DNA of 40,979 nucleotides from Lentisphaeria bacterium. GTDB lineage: Bacteria; Verrucomicrobiota; Lentisphaeria; Victivallales; Victivallaceae. The stretch is taken from assembly GCA_017504435.1 (NCBI GenBank), contig JAFVRD010000026.1, positions 1-40,979 of the forward strand. Reading direction: 5' to 3'. Position 1 is the first letter of the stretch, and the number at the start of each line of letters is the position of its first letter. Both the position numbers and the translations under genes were made by a program. The notes beneath the pieces are model-generated. The model was not told the DNA's origin. It ran no database searches and saw nothing but the letters and a program-made list of their open reading frames with translations. Shown here piece after piece: positions 1 to 7,664 of the stretch.

Positions 1-417
1 AATATTGCTCATAGAATCTTTCATAGCCAATGCAATAGCCAGACCGACAGTACCGAGGATAGTTAGTATGCTTGCTGTATTGACACCAAACAAATCAAGA
101 ATAATTAAAAGAGCAAGCAGCCAGATAACGCCTCTTACAAATACAAAAACAATATGACTTACAGAGTCATCGATCGTATTGACTTTTGCACTTGTATTGG
201 TAATTATTCTTTTCACAATACGGGTAAAAATCCATGCCAGCAAAACGGTAAGCAATACCAAAAGCATTATTTTACCAAAATGGATAATACTGTCGCCATG
301 GGTACTCCACAGTTGCTTCATAAATTCTCCAAAATTGCCGGATTGAACCGGTTGGGCAATCTGATTGATGATTGTTTCTGTGCTGGAAACTGTTTGAGTT
401 GCAACTTCTTCTTTCAT
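1..417 (-). CDS. MscS-family mechanosensitive channel, N-terminal part (cut by window edge)
   Basis: This is the first 139 codons of a small-conductance mechanosensitive channel, an inner-membrane protein that releases solutes on hypo-osmotic shock. The ATG at 415-417 has a TAGGAG ribosome site about 5 nt upstream. After a polar N-terminus there are three hydrophobic segments, at roughly residues 45-70, 85-110 and 115-132. The last one (ILTILGTVGLAIALAMKDS) has the Gly/Ala-rich pattern of the pore-lining TM3 helix of MscS, followed by the usual Ser-Asn. The conserved beta domain and C-terminus lie outside the window. Family identity is secure from TM3; which MscS subtype it is cannot be decided. 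It reads away from the tRNA and CAZyme genes and has no evident link to them. Confidence 0.85.
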   Translation of the reverse strand, partial: MKEEVATQTVSSTETIINQIAQPVQSGNFGEFMKQLWSTHGDSIIHFGKIMLLVLLTVLLAWIFTRIVKRIITNTSAKVNTIDDSVSHIVFVFVRGVIWLLALLIILDLFGVNTASILTILGTVGLAIALAMKDSMSNI

Positions 418-734
418 ATTAACTCCTATTGCCTGTTGCTGATATAAACTAACTTGTACACCACGTACACCCAATTGTAATGTATCATATTTATTGAGCT
501 TTTGCAAATGCAAAACGGCTTTTTTATTGAAATCCCAAGATAAGGACTTCACTTTGGCAAAATGAAAGACAGAGCAGGAGTTGCGGAAAACCAACTTTTG
601 CACCGTCTTTTTTTTACATCAAGTCCTTGCATTACCACTTTTTGTAAAACATTGATAATAAACAATAATTCTCCAAGGACTTGCGTCCAGCGCGTTTCAG
701 AGACTTTCGCCGTAAAAGTGGTGCAAAATGCCGT
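418..734. other. Intergenic stretch without a credible gene
   Basis: No reading frame here has a ribosome site and protein-like composition. Visible items are a short inverted repeat TGTAC-ACCAC-GTACA about 40 bp upstream of the MscS start, which could be an operator in its promoter region, and a small TTTTGC-AAAT-GCAAAA palindrome near 503-518. Neither can be tied to a function. Confidence 0.4.
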
Positions 735-951
735 TGCCGGTATAACGCTGTTCCGGCTGGGAAAGAGTGCGTAAAATGTAAGTATAGAACATTCGATTTC
801 TCCAATTCTCTGCCGTTAGCCCTCCGTCGCCAAGGTTTTGGAGGGCATCCTTCGCCCGCTCCGTGCACTCCGCTTATTTTTGCAAACAAAAAAAATCTAC
901 GGATAGCAAACCTTACGGCTTGCCATCCGTAGCTTTAGCGAAGGATGGTGG
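735..951. repeat. Dispersed ~216 bp repeat, copy 1, abutting the tRNA-Ala 3' end
   Basis: This block is nearly identical to 3077-3292 (a few substitutions and small indels over about 216 bp). It carries two inverted repeats: GCCCTCC/GGAGGGC around 821-847, and a 16-bp-arm hairpin at 897-912/917-932. Outside the two copies the flanks differ. The right edge, ending in GAAGGATGGTGG, runs into the CCA and acceptor end of the tRNA-Ala gene. No open reading frame or transposase is present, so it is non-autonomous or structural. The origin (MITE, REP-like element or mobile terminator) cannot be decided from two copies. Confidence 0.8.
883..932 (-). terminator. Rho-independent terminator of tRNA-Ala(GGC)
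   Basis: On the minus strand a 16-bp stem (arms 932-917 and 912-897, loop of 4) is followed by ATTTTTTTTG. The two A/C mismatches of the plus strand become U-G wobbles in minus-strand RNA, so the stem is complete only in the transcript that leaves the tRNA. The hairpin lies inside repeat copy 1, 14 nt after the encoded CCA. Confidence 0.7.
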
Positions 952-1022
952 AGCAGAAGAGACTCGAACTCTCGACCCTCACACTGCCAGTGTGATGCTC
1001 TAGCCAACTGAGCTGCTGCCCT
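946..1022 (-). tRNA. tRNA-Ala(GGC)
   Basis: The minus strand folds as a full cloverleaf: D-arm GCTC...GAGC, anticodon stem TCACA/TGTGA with loop CTGGCAG (anticodon GGC, alanine), T-arm GAGAG-TTCGAGT-CTCTT, and encoded CCA at 946-948. The alanine identity pair G3-U70 is present. Position 1 is A (1022), which leaves A1 opposite C72; the other tRNA-Ala at 7512-7588 has G1-C72. The gene sits about 135 nt downstream of the GH35 gene and directly upstream of a hairpin terminator. Confidence 0.93.
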
Positions 1023-1157
1023 GTGTTTCAGTATGTTACTTACATATAGCTCGCAGTAAAAAAATGCAAGCGGGATTTTAAAAAATTTTTACGTTTTTTT
1101 GCATTTTTTGGTGTTTTTTTTACCTGAAAGGGGAGAGAGAACTGTTGCTTTATCAAA

Positions 1158-2921
1158 TCATTCAAGAGAAGGTTTTTCAACAAAATAGATATACGGTTTT
1201 GAGAGATGCTCCGTTTCAAATACAACAATTTCGTTGCTGCCCCGTTGCAAAAACGGTGCCGGAACATACATGGTATTGCCCGGACCGAGATTCCAGTAAC
1301 GTCCGAGATTGTGTCCATTTACCCAAACGATCCCTTTGACTCCGGGGAAACGGATAAATGTGTCGGCAACATCCTGGATTTCCAGTGTTGCCCGGTAAAA
1401 TGCCGGAATGTTCTTGTATGTACGGACAAATTTTTGAAACGGAATGGCTGATAACTGCCGCTGATCCAATGGCAGGGAAAATATCTGCCAGTCAAAAATC
1501 TGCTGATAGACGTGGGTTACTCCGGAACAAATCCCTTTGAAATCTTTGCCGACAGCAGGACCGTAATTCACGCGTCCCATGTTTTCCACCAGAATATCCA
1601 GTTGTGCCCCCTCTGCCGGGATGTCAAATTCCGGGCTCTGATTGCCGGGATCATTCCGGTAATAAGTGAAAACATGTTTCCCGTTGACATAGACCAATGC
1701 CCGGTCTTTTACCTCCCAGAGATTCAACCACGCACGTTGCGGTCCCTGGAGACGGGCTCGGTAGTTGATGAAACCGAAATTCTGTCCCAGTTCTTCCATG
1801 CTTTTTACTGAAACACTGTTGACGGGTACAGAAATATCCTGAAGACAATCGTATAAACTGCAACATTCCGTGACATCGATTTTGCCGTAACCGATTTTGC
1901 GGGAAGATTCCGGAGTCCCAAATGGTGCATCCGGGCGGTATTTTTTTATAACCTGCTGGATTTTCAGATATTTTTCAGTAATATCACCGGATTCAGAAAG
2001 CGGTGCATCGTAATCATAACTGGTGATGTCCGGTTTGTACTGTTCTCCGGGGATGCCGTTGGCACCATTGAGAAATCCAAAATTTGTGCCTCCGTGGAAC
2101 ATATAAAAATTCACATTCCCTCCCGAACGCAATATATCATCCAGCTCTTCAGCGGCACTTTCCGCACTTCTGGTATGGTGTGCTTCTTCCCAGTGATCGA
2201 ACCATCCATCCCAGAATTCCATGCAGAATGGCGGATCATCCGGACGGTATTTGCTTGCCAGCTCAAAATACTCCAATGCCCGAGTGCCGAAATTCAAGGT
2301 AACAGGAGAATCGTCCAGGGTGCCGCCGAGAAGATAGAGTTCCCGCGGACCATCAGCGGTGAACAATGGGACGGTGATCCCGGCATCTCTGATCATTTGC
2401 CGCAAAGAATGGAGATATTTTTTATCACTGCCGTAAGAACCATATTCGTTTTCCACCTGCATGGCTATAATTGGACCGCCATTATCGATTTGCAGTTGAG
2501 CAAGTTTGGGCATGAGCATCTGATAATAGTTGCGTACAGCATCCAGAAAAGGAGCATTCATTCTCCTGATTTCAACTCCCTCTTTGACCATGATCCAGGC
2601 GGGGAGTCCTCCGTTGTCCCATTCCGCACAAATATACGGGGCAGGGCGGACGATGACAAACAATCCCAACTCCTGTGCCAGACGGATGTATGCTTCTAAA
2701 TCAAGCATTCCGGAAAAATCAAAAACTCCCTCCTGCGGTTCGTGCAGATTCCAGCATATGTACGTTTCCAGGCAATTCAGACCGCACATCCGCAGTTTTT
2801 CCAGACGGTCACGCCAAAGTTCCCGCGGGACACGGAAATAGTGTATCGCTCCTGATATGATTTGAACCTTTTTGCCGTCGATCCAGATTGCTCTGTTTTT
2901 GAATTCCACTCGCGTTGACAT
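1158..2921 (-). CDS. GH35 beta-galactosidase
   Basis: A 587-residue retaining beta-galactosidase of family GH35, which removes terminal beta-galactose from oligosaccharides. The TIM barrel occupies about residues 5-330. The family signatures are clear: HYFRVP near residue 27, IICGGLPAWI-like 'DNGGLPAWI' near 102, 'GGPIIAMQVENEYGSYG' with the expected acid/base Glu159, and 'PFCMEFWDGWFDHW' with the expected nucleophile Glu235. C-terminal beta domains follow. There is no signal peptide, so it should act in the cytoplasm on imported oligosaccharides. GAGAGG lies 7 nt upstream of the ATG, and a strong promoter sits at 2969-2997. It is monocistronic: the upstream neighbour is distant and a tRNA follows. 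Confidence 0.93.
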   Translation of the reverse strand: MSTRVEFKNRAIWIDGKKVQIISGAIHYFRVPRELWRDRLEKLRMCGLNCLETYICWNLHEPQEGVFDFSGMLDLEAYIRLAQELGLFVIVRPAPYICAEWDNGGLPAWIMVKEGVEIRRMNAPFLDAVRNYYQMLMPKLAQLQIDNGGPIIAMQVENEYGSYGSDKKYLHSLRQMIRDAGITVPLFTADGPRELYLLGGTLDDSPVTLNFGTRALEYFELASKYRPDDPPFCMEFWDGWFDHWEEAHHTRSAESAAEELDDILRSGGNVNFYMFHGGTNFGFLNGANGIPGEQYKPDITSYDYDAPLSESGDITEKYLKIQQVIKKYRPDAPFGTPESSRKIGYGKIDVTECCSLYDCLQDISVPVNSVSVKSMEELGQNFGFINYRARLQGPQRAWLNLWEVKDRALVYVNGKHVFTYYRNDPGNQSPEFDIPAEGAQLDILVENMGRVNYGPAVGKDFKGICSGVTHVYQQIFDWQIFSLPLDQRQLSAIPFQKFVRTYKNIPAFYRATLEIQDVADTFIRFPGVKGIVWVNGHNLGRYWNLGPGNTMYVPAPFLQRGSNEIVVFETEHLSKPYIYFVEKPSLE

Positions 2922-2968
2922 GGCAGACCTCTCAGTAAGAAAATTTTTTCATCCAGTAATGTAAATAG

Positions 2969-2997
2969 AATATACTTTTAAAAAAACGAAATGTCAA
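2969..2997 (-). promoter_or_regulatory. Sigma70-type promoter of the GH35 gene
   Basis: Minus-strand TTGACA (2997-2992), 17-bp spacer and TATATT (2974-2969), about 48 nt upstream of the start codon. It is a near-consensus match in an AT-rich gap. Confidence 0.7.
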
Positions 2998-3076
2998 TTG
3001 TCAACGATTGTAAATTAGATTTTTTGCAAGCAAAAAAAATCTACGGATAGCAAGACGGGATTTCAAATCTGCTGTA

Positions 3077-3292
3077 CTGCCGATATAACGCTGTTCCGGT
3101 TGGGAAATACTGCGTAAAATGTAAGTGTAGAACATTCGATTTCTCCAATTCTCTGCCGTTAGCCCTCCGTCGCCAAGGCTTTGGAGGGCATCCTTCGCCC
3201 GCTCCGTTGCACTCCGCTTATTTTTGCAAGCAAAAAAAATCTACGGATAGCAAGACGGGCTTGCCATCCGTAGCTTTAGCGAAGGATGGTGG
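3077..3292. repeat. Dispersed ~216 bp repeat, copy 2
   Basis: Near-identical to 735-951 and in the same orientation, with both internal inverted repeats kept (GCCCTCC/GGAGGGC, and arms 3241-3254/3260-3273). The right edge again ends GAAGGATGGTGG, but here no tRNA follows. The last third of the unit is repeated a third time, truncated, near 3024-3054. The spacer between the hairpin arms reads ACGGG here and TTACG-like in copy 1. Confidence 0.8.
3229..3273 (-). terminator. Hairpin terminator inside repeat copy 2
   Basis: A 14-bp stem (3273-3260 with 3254-3241, loop of 5) followed on the minus strand by ATTTTTTTTG. One plus-strand A/C mismatch becomes a U-G wobble in minus-strand RNA. It would end transcripts arriving from the membrane-protein gene at 3572-4411. 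Confidence 0.55.
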
Positions 3293-3571
3293 TGGTAACG
3301 CAACTTTGCGGCAAACCTTTCTTACTGCGATTTTTTACGCTCAAACAATAGAAAAGTTCGTTGTCGCAATACCTGATATGATAGAGAGTTGCAGAATTGC
3401 GAAAAAAGTCTCGTAAAATCAAAATCATCAAAAAATAATGCAGAGGACTTTCCCCGTAGAAAGTTCGTTGTTTGAAAGGTGGATTGCAAAAGATATACAA
3501 ACACCAAGCTGAAAAAAAACTGTATATTTTTTACAGTCATTAACAACCGCAAAAGAAAATAGTTTTTGTTG

Positions 3572-4411
3572 TCAGTGGTTGGAATAATCACCGTATAATT
3601 TCTGTTCAGGGACGGAATAACGCATGGTCAAGCCGCCGCCGTTGGCGTGGCGGTTGTTATAGAAATAATATGGTTTCTGCCAGTCATAATCAGAATAATG
3701 CAATGGACCGACATTACTGTCTTCATTAACATCAGTCCGGTTCAAAACAAAATTATATCCACGTTTTTTGCGGAATTTTTCAAAATCCTCTTCTGAAACA
3801 TTGCAGCTCCATTCCGCATAGTTCGTTAAAAAAACACTTTTACCTTTGATTACAAAATTATAAGCTCCATCAGGAAAAAATCGTTCCTGCATAAAATGGG
3901 GCATTTCATAACTTATTGGCAGTTTATTGCCGGTAAAATCGTAATCAGAAACATTATGAAGCTCGGAAATAAAAAATAACAGCACGCCAACAATGATGCC
4001 TGTGATTCCGAATGAGCTTCCTTTTTCGTGTTTTTTGAAAGGACGGAAATATATTGCAGCAGCTGCCATCAAACACAGCGGAATAAAAAAATACTTCACA
4101 TTGATCCCGCAGAAATAGCTGGTTTTACCAACGCAAAAAAAGAGCAGTCTCAAAGCAGAAAATACGATCAATATGATCCCGCTCCAAATCAACGCACTTT
4201 GTTTTTTGGAAAAGCCAACCGGTTCAGAAAGAGTATCTTTTTTTATCTTGCGTTTCCAATTGTAAAAAAGTAATCCACCGTAAATCAATGGTAAAATTAT
4301 CAAACTCCAAAAATCAAGGGTAAGAACAATAAAAGGCGCAAAAATCAACATCAGCAAAAGCCATGCCGTTCCCGTTATGATCCAGGTAAGTATTCTGTAA
4401 ACGATTTCCAT
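3572..4411 (-). CDS. Polytopic membrane protein of unknown function
   Basis: A 279-residue protein with an intact frame and a GGAGAG ribosome site 5 nt before the ATG. Residues 1-155 contain about five hydrophobic segments (around 8-31, 34-51, 72-95, 106-121 and 132-150), with basic stretches such as NWKRKIKKD between the second and third. The remaining ~120 residues are hydrophilic and rich in Tyr, Asn and Phe, and probably form an extracytoplasmic or cytoplasmic domain. I recognise no family. The gene is alone: the upstream neighbour is about 230 nt away and a repeat with a terminator follows. Codon use is AT-richer than in the CAZyme genes. Confidence 0.65.
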   Translation of the reverse strand: MEIVYRILTWIITGTAWLLLMLIFAPFIVLTLDFWSLIILPLIYGGLLFYNWKRKIKKDTLSEPVGFSKKQSALIWSGIILIVFSALRLLFFCVGKTSYFCGINVKYFFIPLCLMAAAAIYFRPFKKHEKGSSFGITGIIVGVLLFFISELHNVSDYDFTGNKLPISYEMPHFMQERFFPDGAYNFVIKGKSVFLTNYAEWSCNVSEEDFEKFRKKRGYNFVLNRTDVNEDSNVGPLHYSDYDWQKPYYFYNNRHANGGGLTMRYSVPEQKLYGDYSNH

Positions 4412-4641
4412 TATCTCTCCGATTCAAGCTCAAAGATAATATATCATTTGTTGCAAGCAGTTACAACTGCTGGATGCGGATTTTTGACGTAATTACGGCA
4501 TCCAAAGTCTACCGATATAACAATCTGCGAACTTTTGTCTGGAAATTTATAAGACTGTTTGAAGTTTGATGATTTGCATAGCAAATGTGTGAATTTCTGA
4601 AAATCAAAAATGACGGTTAGAGAATGATCTGCCGCAATGGG

Positions 4642-5001
4642 TTATTTAAGATTCTGTTTCGTGGTGTTGATTGAGGCGATCAGAGTTATTCTGATTTCCC
4701 GGCAGAGATTTTCCAACCGATCATATTCTGCAGAAGAAAGGATATTTGTTTTTCCTAATAGTAGCAACCAGTAACTTGTTTCATTGGCTTCTTTCAAGGA
4801 AATTTGCAATTTTGAAACAAAATCAGCTTTCCCGTGAGCATATTGCGCTTCGTGGATGTTGGCTCCGATACTTGTTCCGGCTTCATTCACCATTTTTGCA
4901 AAGCAAAAATGGTGGAGGTTAACAAAACAAAACGTCAAAATTCTCCCACCCGCAAAAACAGCCAAAAGTTCGTAAGGTGAGGGACAATGCTTCAACACCA
5001 C
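4642..5001 (-). pseudogene. 5'-truncated four-helix-bundle protein (S23 family), probably broken
   Basis: The last 83 codons match the C-terminal two thirds of the four-helix-bundle (23S rRNA intervening-sequence, S23/TIGR02436) family: 'GTSIGANIHEAQ', 'ADFVSKLQISLKEANETSYWL' and 'LCREIRITLIASI' are family signatures. Normal members have about 35 extra residues at the N-terminus with the first helix. Here that part is replaced by unrelated residues encoded by a perfect 12-bp-arm palindrome (4888-4914) and the sequence beyond it. The frame stays open to 5001, or could restart at the ATG at 4891-4893, but the first helix is missing either way. No clear ribosome site is visible. The family often occurs near rRNA or as a solitary accessory gene; function is poorly known. 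Confidence 0.6.
4888..4914. repeat. Perfect palindrome at the break point of the four-helix-bundle gene
   Basis: CACCATTTTTGC, a 3-nt loop (AAA), then GCAAAAATGGTG: 12-bp perfect arms. It sits exactly where similarity to the S23 family begins, which suggests that insertion or rearrangement at the palindrome removed the gene's 5' end. Confidence 0.65.
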
Positions 5002-5133
5002 AATCGCAGATTTTTATGGTGTAAAATTCCGTGGCACCTGCACAGCGTAACAGAATGGGCGGAGGAACGCCGGCAACGTAAGCACCCTTGCAAAAAAGTA
5101 TAATATTTATCTCTCTGTAACGGGAACTGAGCC

Positions 5134-5161
5134 TTGTAAAAAAATTTTTGAATGCTAAATT
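5134..5161 (+). promoter_or_regulatory. Sigma70-type promoter of the CE15 gene
   Basis: TTGTAA, 16-bp spacer, TAAATT, ending 30 nt before the start codon. The leader is short and contains the GGAG ribosome site at 5179-5182. Confidence 0.5.
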
Positions 5162-5191
5162 ATCAAAAAACCTTCAACGGAGTTTATTATT

Positions 5192-6391
5192 ATGGTTGAA
5201 TTTCATAAAAACACTGATGAATCACTTGTGCCTGATTATGTTCTGCCCGATGTGCTTATGACTGCTGACGGGAAAAAAATCGAAAACGCTTTTGACTGGA
5301 TACAGACCCGCCGGCCGGAAATTCTTGCTCTTTATAAAAAAGTAATGTACGGTAATTTGCCGCCCCGTGCCGTCAAAACTGAATTTGAAACAATATCATG
5401 CAAAGAAGATGCCCTCAACAATACCGCAGTCCGCAAAGAGATACAACTCACTTTCTCCATGGCTGACGGCAAAAGTCATTCTTTCGTCATGCTTCTTTAT
5501 ATTCCCAAAAATCTTTCTGCTCCCGCACCGGTTTTCATCGGTCTCAATTTTAACGGAAATCAGAATTGCACATCTGAAGATGATGTAATGATGACTGGCA
5601 GACTTCTCAACGGAGGACTTGTAGCAAATGAACGTTCAAATCAGGTTCAGCGATGGCAGTTTGAGGAGACAATCAAACGCGGTTATGCTTCTGCAACCGT
5701 CTGCTATCACGATATTTATCCTGACGACAAAGATGAAAATTCATGGCGCAATAGTGTATATAATCTCTTTTTTGCTGATGAAAGTAATGAAGAGTTCCAT
5801 TCACATGGTTCCGCAATCAGCGCATGGGCATGGGGCTTGTCAAGAATGCTTGACTGTCTGGAAACTGAACCCATGATTGACAGCTCAAAAGCTTTCGTTC
5901 ACGGTCATTCACGTCTGGGCAAAACTTCACTCTGGGCAGGTGCAAACGATACCCGCTTCAAACTGGTAATCACCAACGATTCAGGCTGCTGCGGTTCAGC
6001 AATCGCACGCCGTGACTTTGGAGAAACTGTCGAAATCATTACTCACAAATTCCCTCACTGGTTTGTAAGTTCATTCCCCAAATATTCCAAGCGTGAAGCA
6101 GAACTTCCTTTTGACCAGCACTTTTTCGTTGCATTGACTGCGCCGAGATATCTTGCAATCGCCAGTGCGGAACTTGATTCACACGCTGACCCCAAAGGTG
6201 AATTTCTTGCAGGCGCACATGCAGGTGCAGTTTATAAACTTTTCGGCATTGACACTTACACTCCCGACACCCCGCACCCTGTTGATTCATATATTACAGG
6301 TGCAGTAAATTATCACGTCCGCAGCGGCGGTCACGACCAGAATCTCGCCGACTGGACGCATTACTGGGATATTGCCGCAAAAATCAAATAA
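5192..6391 (+). CDS. CE15-type glucuronoyl esterase
   Basis: A 399-residue alpha/beta hydrolase matching carbohydrate esterase family 15, which cleaves ester bonds between lignin or other alcohols and (4-O-methyl-)glucuronic acid on xylan. The bacterial CE15 signatures are present: 'GHSRLGKTSLWAG' with nucleophile Ser240, 'NDSGCCGSA' near 262, 'GETVEIITHKFPHWF' near 277-291, 'LPFDQH' at 305-310, 'SAELDSHADPKGEF' near 325-338, and 'GGHDQN' with the likely catalytic His381. The ATG has GGAG at 9 nt. There is no signal peptide, which is unusual because CE15 enzymes normally act outside the cytoplasm; it may act on imported esters. Base composition is AT-richer than the 7.6-30 kb CAZyme array, and it is a single-gene unit. 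Confidence 0.88.
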   Translation: MVEFHKNTDESLVPDYVLPDVLMTADGKKIENAFDWIQTRRPEILALYKKVMYGNLPPRAVKTEFETISCKEDALNNTAVRKEIQLTFSMADGKSHSFVMLLYIPKNLSAPAPVFIGLNFNGNQNCTSEDDVMMTGRLLNGGLVANERSNQVQRWQFEETIKRGYASATVCYHDIYPDDKDENSWRNSVYNLFFADESNEEFHSHGSAISAWAWGLSRMLDCLETEPMIDSSKAFVHGHSRLGKTSLWAGANDTRFKLVITNDSGCCGSAIARRDFGETVEIITHKFPHWFVSSFPKYSKREAELPFDQHFFVALTAPRYLAIASAELDSHADPKGEFLAGAHAGAVYKLFGIDTYTPDTPHPVDSYITGAVNYHVRSGGHDQNLADWTHYWDIAAKIK

Positions 6392-6743
6392 ATTTTGGCT
6401 CTGTACTAAATATTGACTGATAATTTGAAAAAAACTGAGGGGGGGGTGGGTATAGTGAGTTGCATAAGCAACGAACTGGTAATACCACAACGTGGCGAAG
6501 TCCGGCGAAAATCGAACATTCCACCGAAAAACAGCCTGACACCATGGATCCCACCCTACAAAACACCTCATCTAAGAGACAGTATGAGCTTAAAACTAAA
6601 AGAGTTATGGACTTTATTTACAGGGGAATTTTAGACATTTCAGCAAATAAAAGAGACGAGGGAACTTAAAATCTCTGTTTTTGAGAAAAAATATAAAATC
6701 CCCTGCTATTTGTTATCAGCTTTCACATCTCTACTGTCAGCAA

Positions 6744-6782
6744 ACAAAAAATGCGGCATCGTAATTGATACCGCATTTTTTT
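6744..6782 (+). terminator. Hairpin terminator (T run on plus, A run on minus)
   Basis: AAATGCGG with ATC/GAT paired around a short loop, then CCGCATTTTTTT on the plus strand; the A-rich 5' flank gives a T run on the minus strand too. It lies 353 nt after the CE15 stop codon and could end transcripts from either side. Confidence 0.6.
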
Positions 6783-7401
6783 AGAAAACTTATTTGGAAT
6801 TAAAAGTCAAGTTTGAGGGATGTACGTATCCGGAAATTCGGGTATTGTGGGACGCTTCCCACAATCTTGAATTGATGATCGCCTACGGGAATAAGCATTG
6901 GGGCAGTCGGAGAAAGACTGCTTAAAAATACGAAAAGCCTCCGGGAATTACTCTTGGATGCTTTTTTACTGTTCGGACACTTCCGGTGAGGTGAAAACAA
7001 CATTTTTTAGGGAATTTCGGGGTTTTGTTACTTTTTGTTGATATAAGACAAGGTAATTGTATTCTCTCCGAAACCGCATCATTAAAATCCGTCCTTTACG
7101 TAAAAAACGGCGATTTTGAGCTCAAATCGGGTAAGGGACGTCGTCCTCCACCCGGAGAGAAAGAGAGAGAAAACACACATTAAAAATGGCGTTTGGCAAA
7201 GTGTAAGGAAAATTTAAGCGGCGAAGCCGCGCTGTAATAACATCACCAACCTTACTCCCGCCAGGGAGAAACTTCACGGGCAGCGGAGCTGACCTCTTCA
7301 CAAGTGTAATGGAGCGTAAGCGGAATGAAATGTCTTCACAAGCAAGGCTTCGGAGATTTTGTGAAGATGTGAAGAAAAACCTTCGTTTTTTGAGTGAAGA
7401 G

Positions 7402-7440
7402 CTTTTGCGATTGCCGCTGATGCGGCAAGACGCAAAAGGC
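7402..7440. repeat. Interrupted inverted repeat downstream of tRNA-Ala(CGC)
   Basis: CTTTTGCG and TTGCCGC pair with GCGGCAA and CGCAAAAG around a TGAT loop, with only single-base bulges. It has no T run and is not a terminator. It belongs to the palindrome-rich area beside this tRNA. Confidence 0.5.
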
Positions 7441-7470
7441 GTGAAGTGAAGCCTTGCGGCTTCGTTCCAC

Positions 7471-7501
7471 CAAAAATAAAAACCGTCGGAAAACCGACGG
7501 C
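7471..7501 (-). terminator. Rho-independent terminator of tRNA-Ala(CGC)
   Basis: Minus strand GCCGTCGG-TTTT-CCGACGGTTTTTATTTTTGG: a 7-bp GC stem with a T-rich tail, 10 nt downstream of the encoded CCA. Confidence 0.85.
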
Positions 7502-7511
7502 TTGAAATTTT

Positions 7512-7588
7512 TGGTGGAGCAGATGGGAGTCGAACCCACGACCTATACGATGCGAACGTATCGCTCTAGCCAACTGAGCTACTGCCCC
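7512..7588 (-). tRNA. tRNA-Ala(CGC)
   Basis: A full cloverleaf on the minus strand: acceptor GGGGCAG/CTGCTCC with the alanine G3-U70 pair, D-arm GCTC...GAGC, anticodon stem ATACG/CGTAT with loop TTCGCAT (anticodon CGC), T-arm GTGGG-TTCGACT-CCCAT, discriminator A, and encoded CCA at 7512-7514. Its sequence is close to the GGC isoacceptor at 946-1022 except in the anticodon and T arms. Confidence 0.95.
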
Positions 7589-7664
7589 TTATTTAATTTT
7601 CATTGGAATAATATACACCGCTTTTGATATTTGTCAAGTCACTGATCGCTGATTTGTGCAACTT

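Larger units (their letters stand above)
2998..3571. other. Intergenic stretch dominated by repeat sequences
   Basis: No convincing gene lies between the GH35 promoter and the membrane protein. It holds a partial repeat unit (about 3024-3054, the GCAAGC-A8-TCTACGGATAGCAAGACGGG portion only) and full repeat copy 2. From 3293 to 3571 there is AT-rich sequence with short frames on both strands that lack ribosome sites and resemble nothing recognisable. Confidence 0.5.
6392..7470. other. Long intergenic stretch with palindromes and no credible gene
   Basis: About 1.1 kb with no supported coding region. It contains an eight-G run near 6439-6446, a bidirectional hairpin at 6744-6782, a near-palindrome around TTTGAGCTCAAA near 7112-7125, GCGGCGAAGCCGC near 7218-7230, the CTTTTGCG...CGCAAAAG element, and GAAGCC-TTGC-GGCTTC near 7448-7463. 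Short frames at 6800-7003 and 6413-6634 lack ribosome sites and recognisable composition. The hairpin density near the tRNA is like that around the first tRNA-Ala. Confidence 0.5.

Noticed and set aside
4888-5060. Possible integron attC site near the palindrome
   Set aside because: The conserved R'/R'' core sites do not fit, and there is no integrase or cassette array.
6439-6450. G run as a G-quadruplex signal
   Set aside because: A single eight-G run plus GGG is not enough to support a quadruplex or a function.
6413-7003. Short frames in the gap after the CE15 gene
   Set aside because: No ribosome sites, low-complexity start and no family resemblance.
7298-7573. 91-codon minus-strand frame
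   Set aside because: Begins inside the tRNA-Ala(CGC) gene and runs through its terminator.
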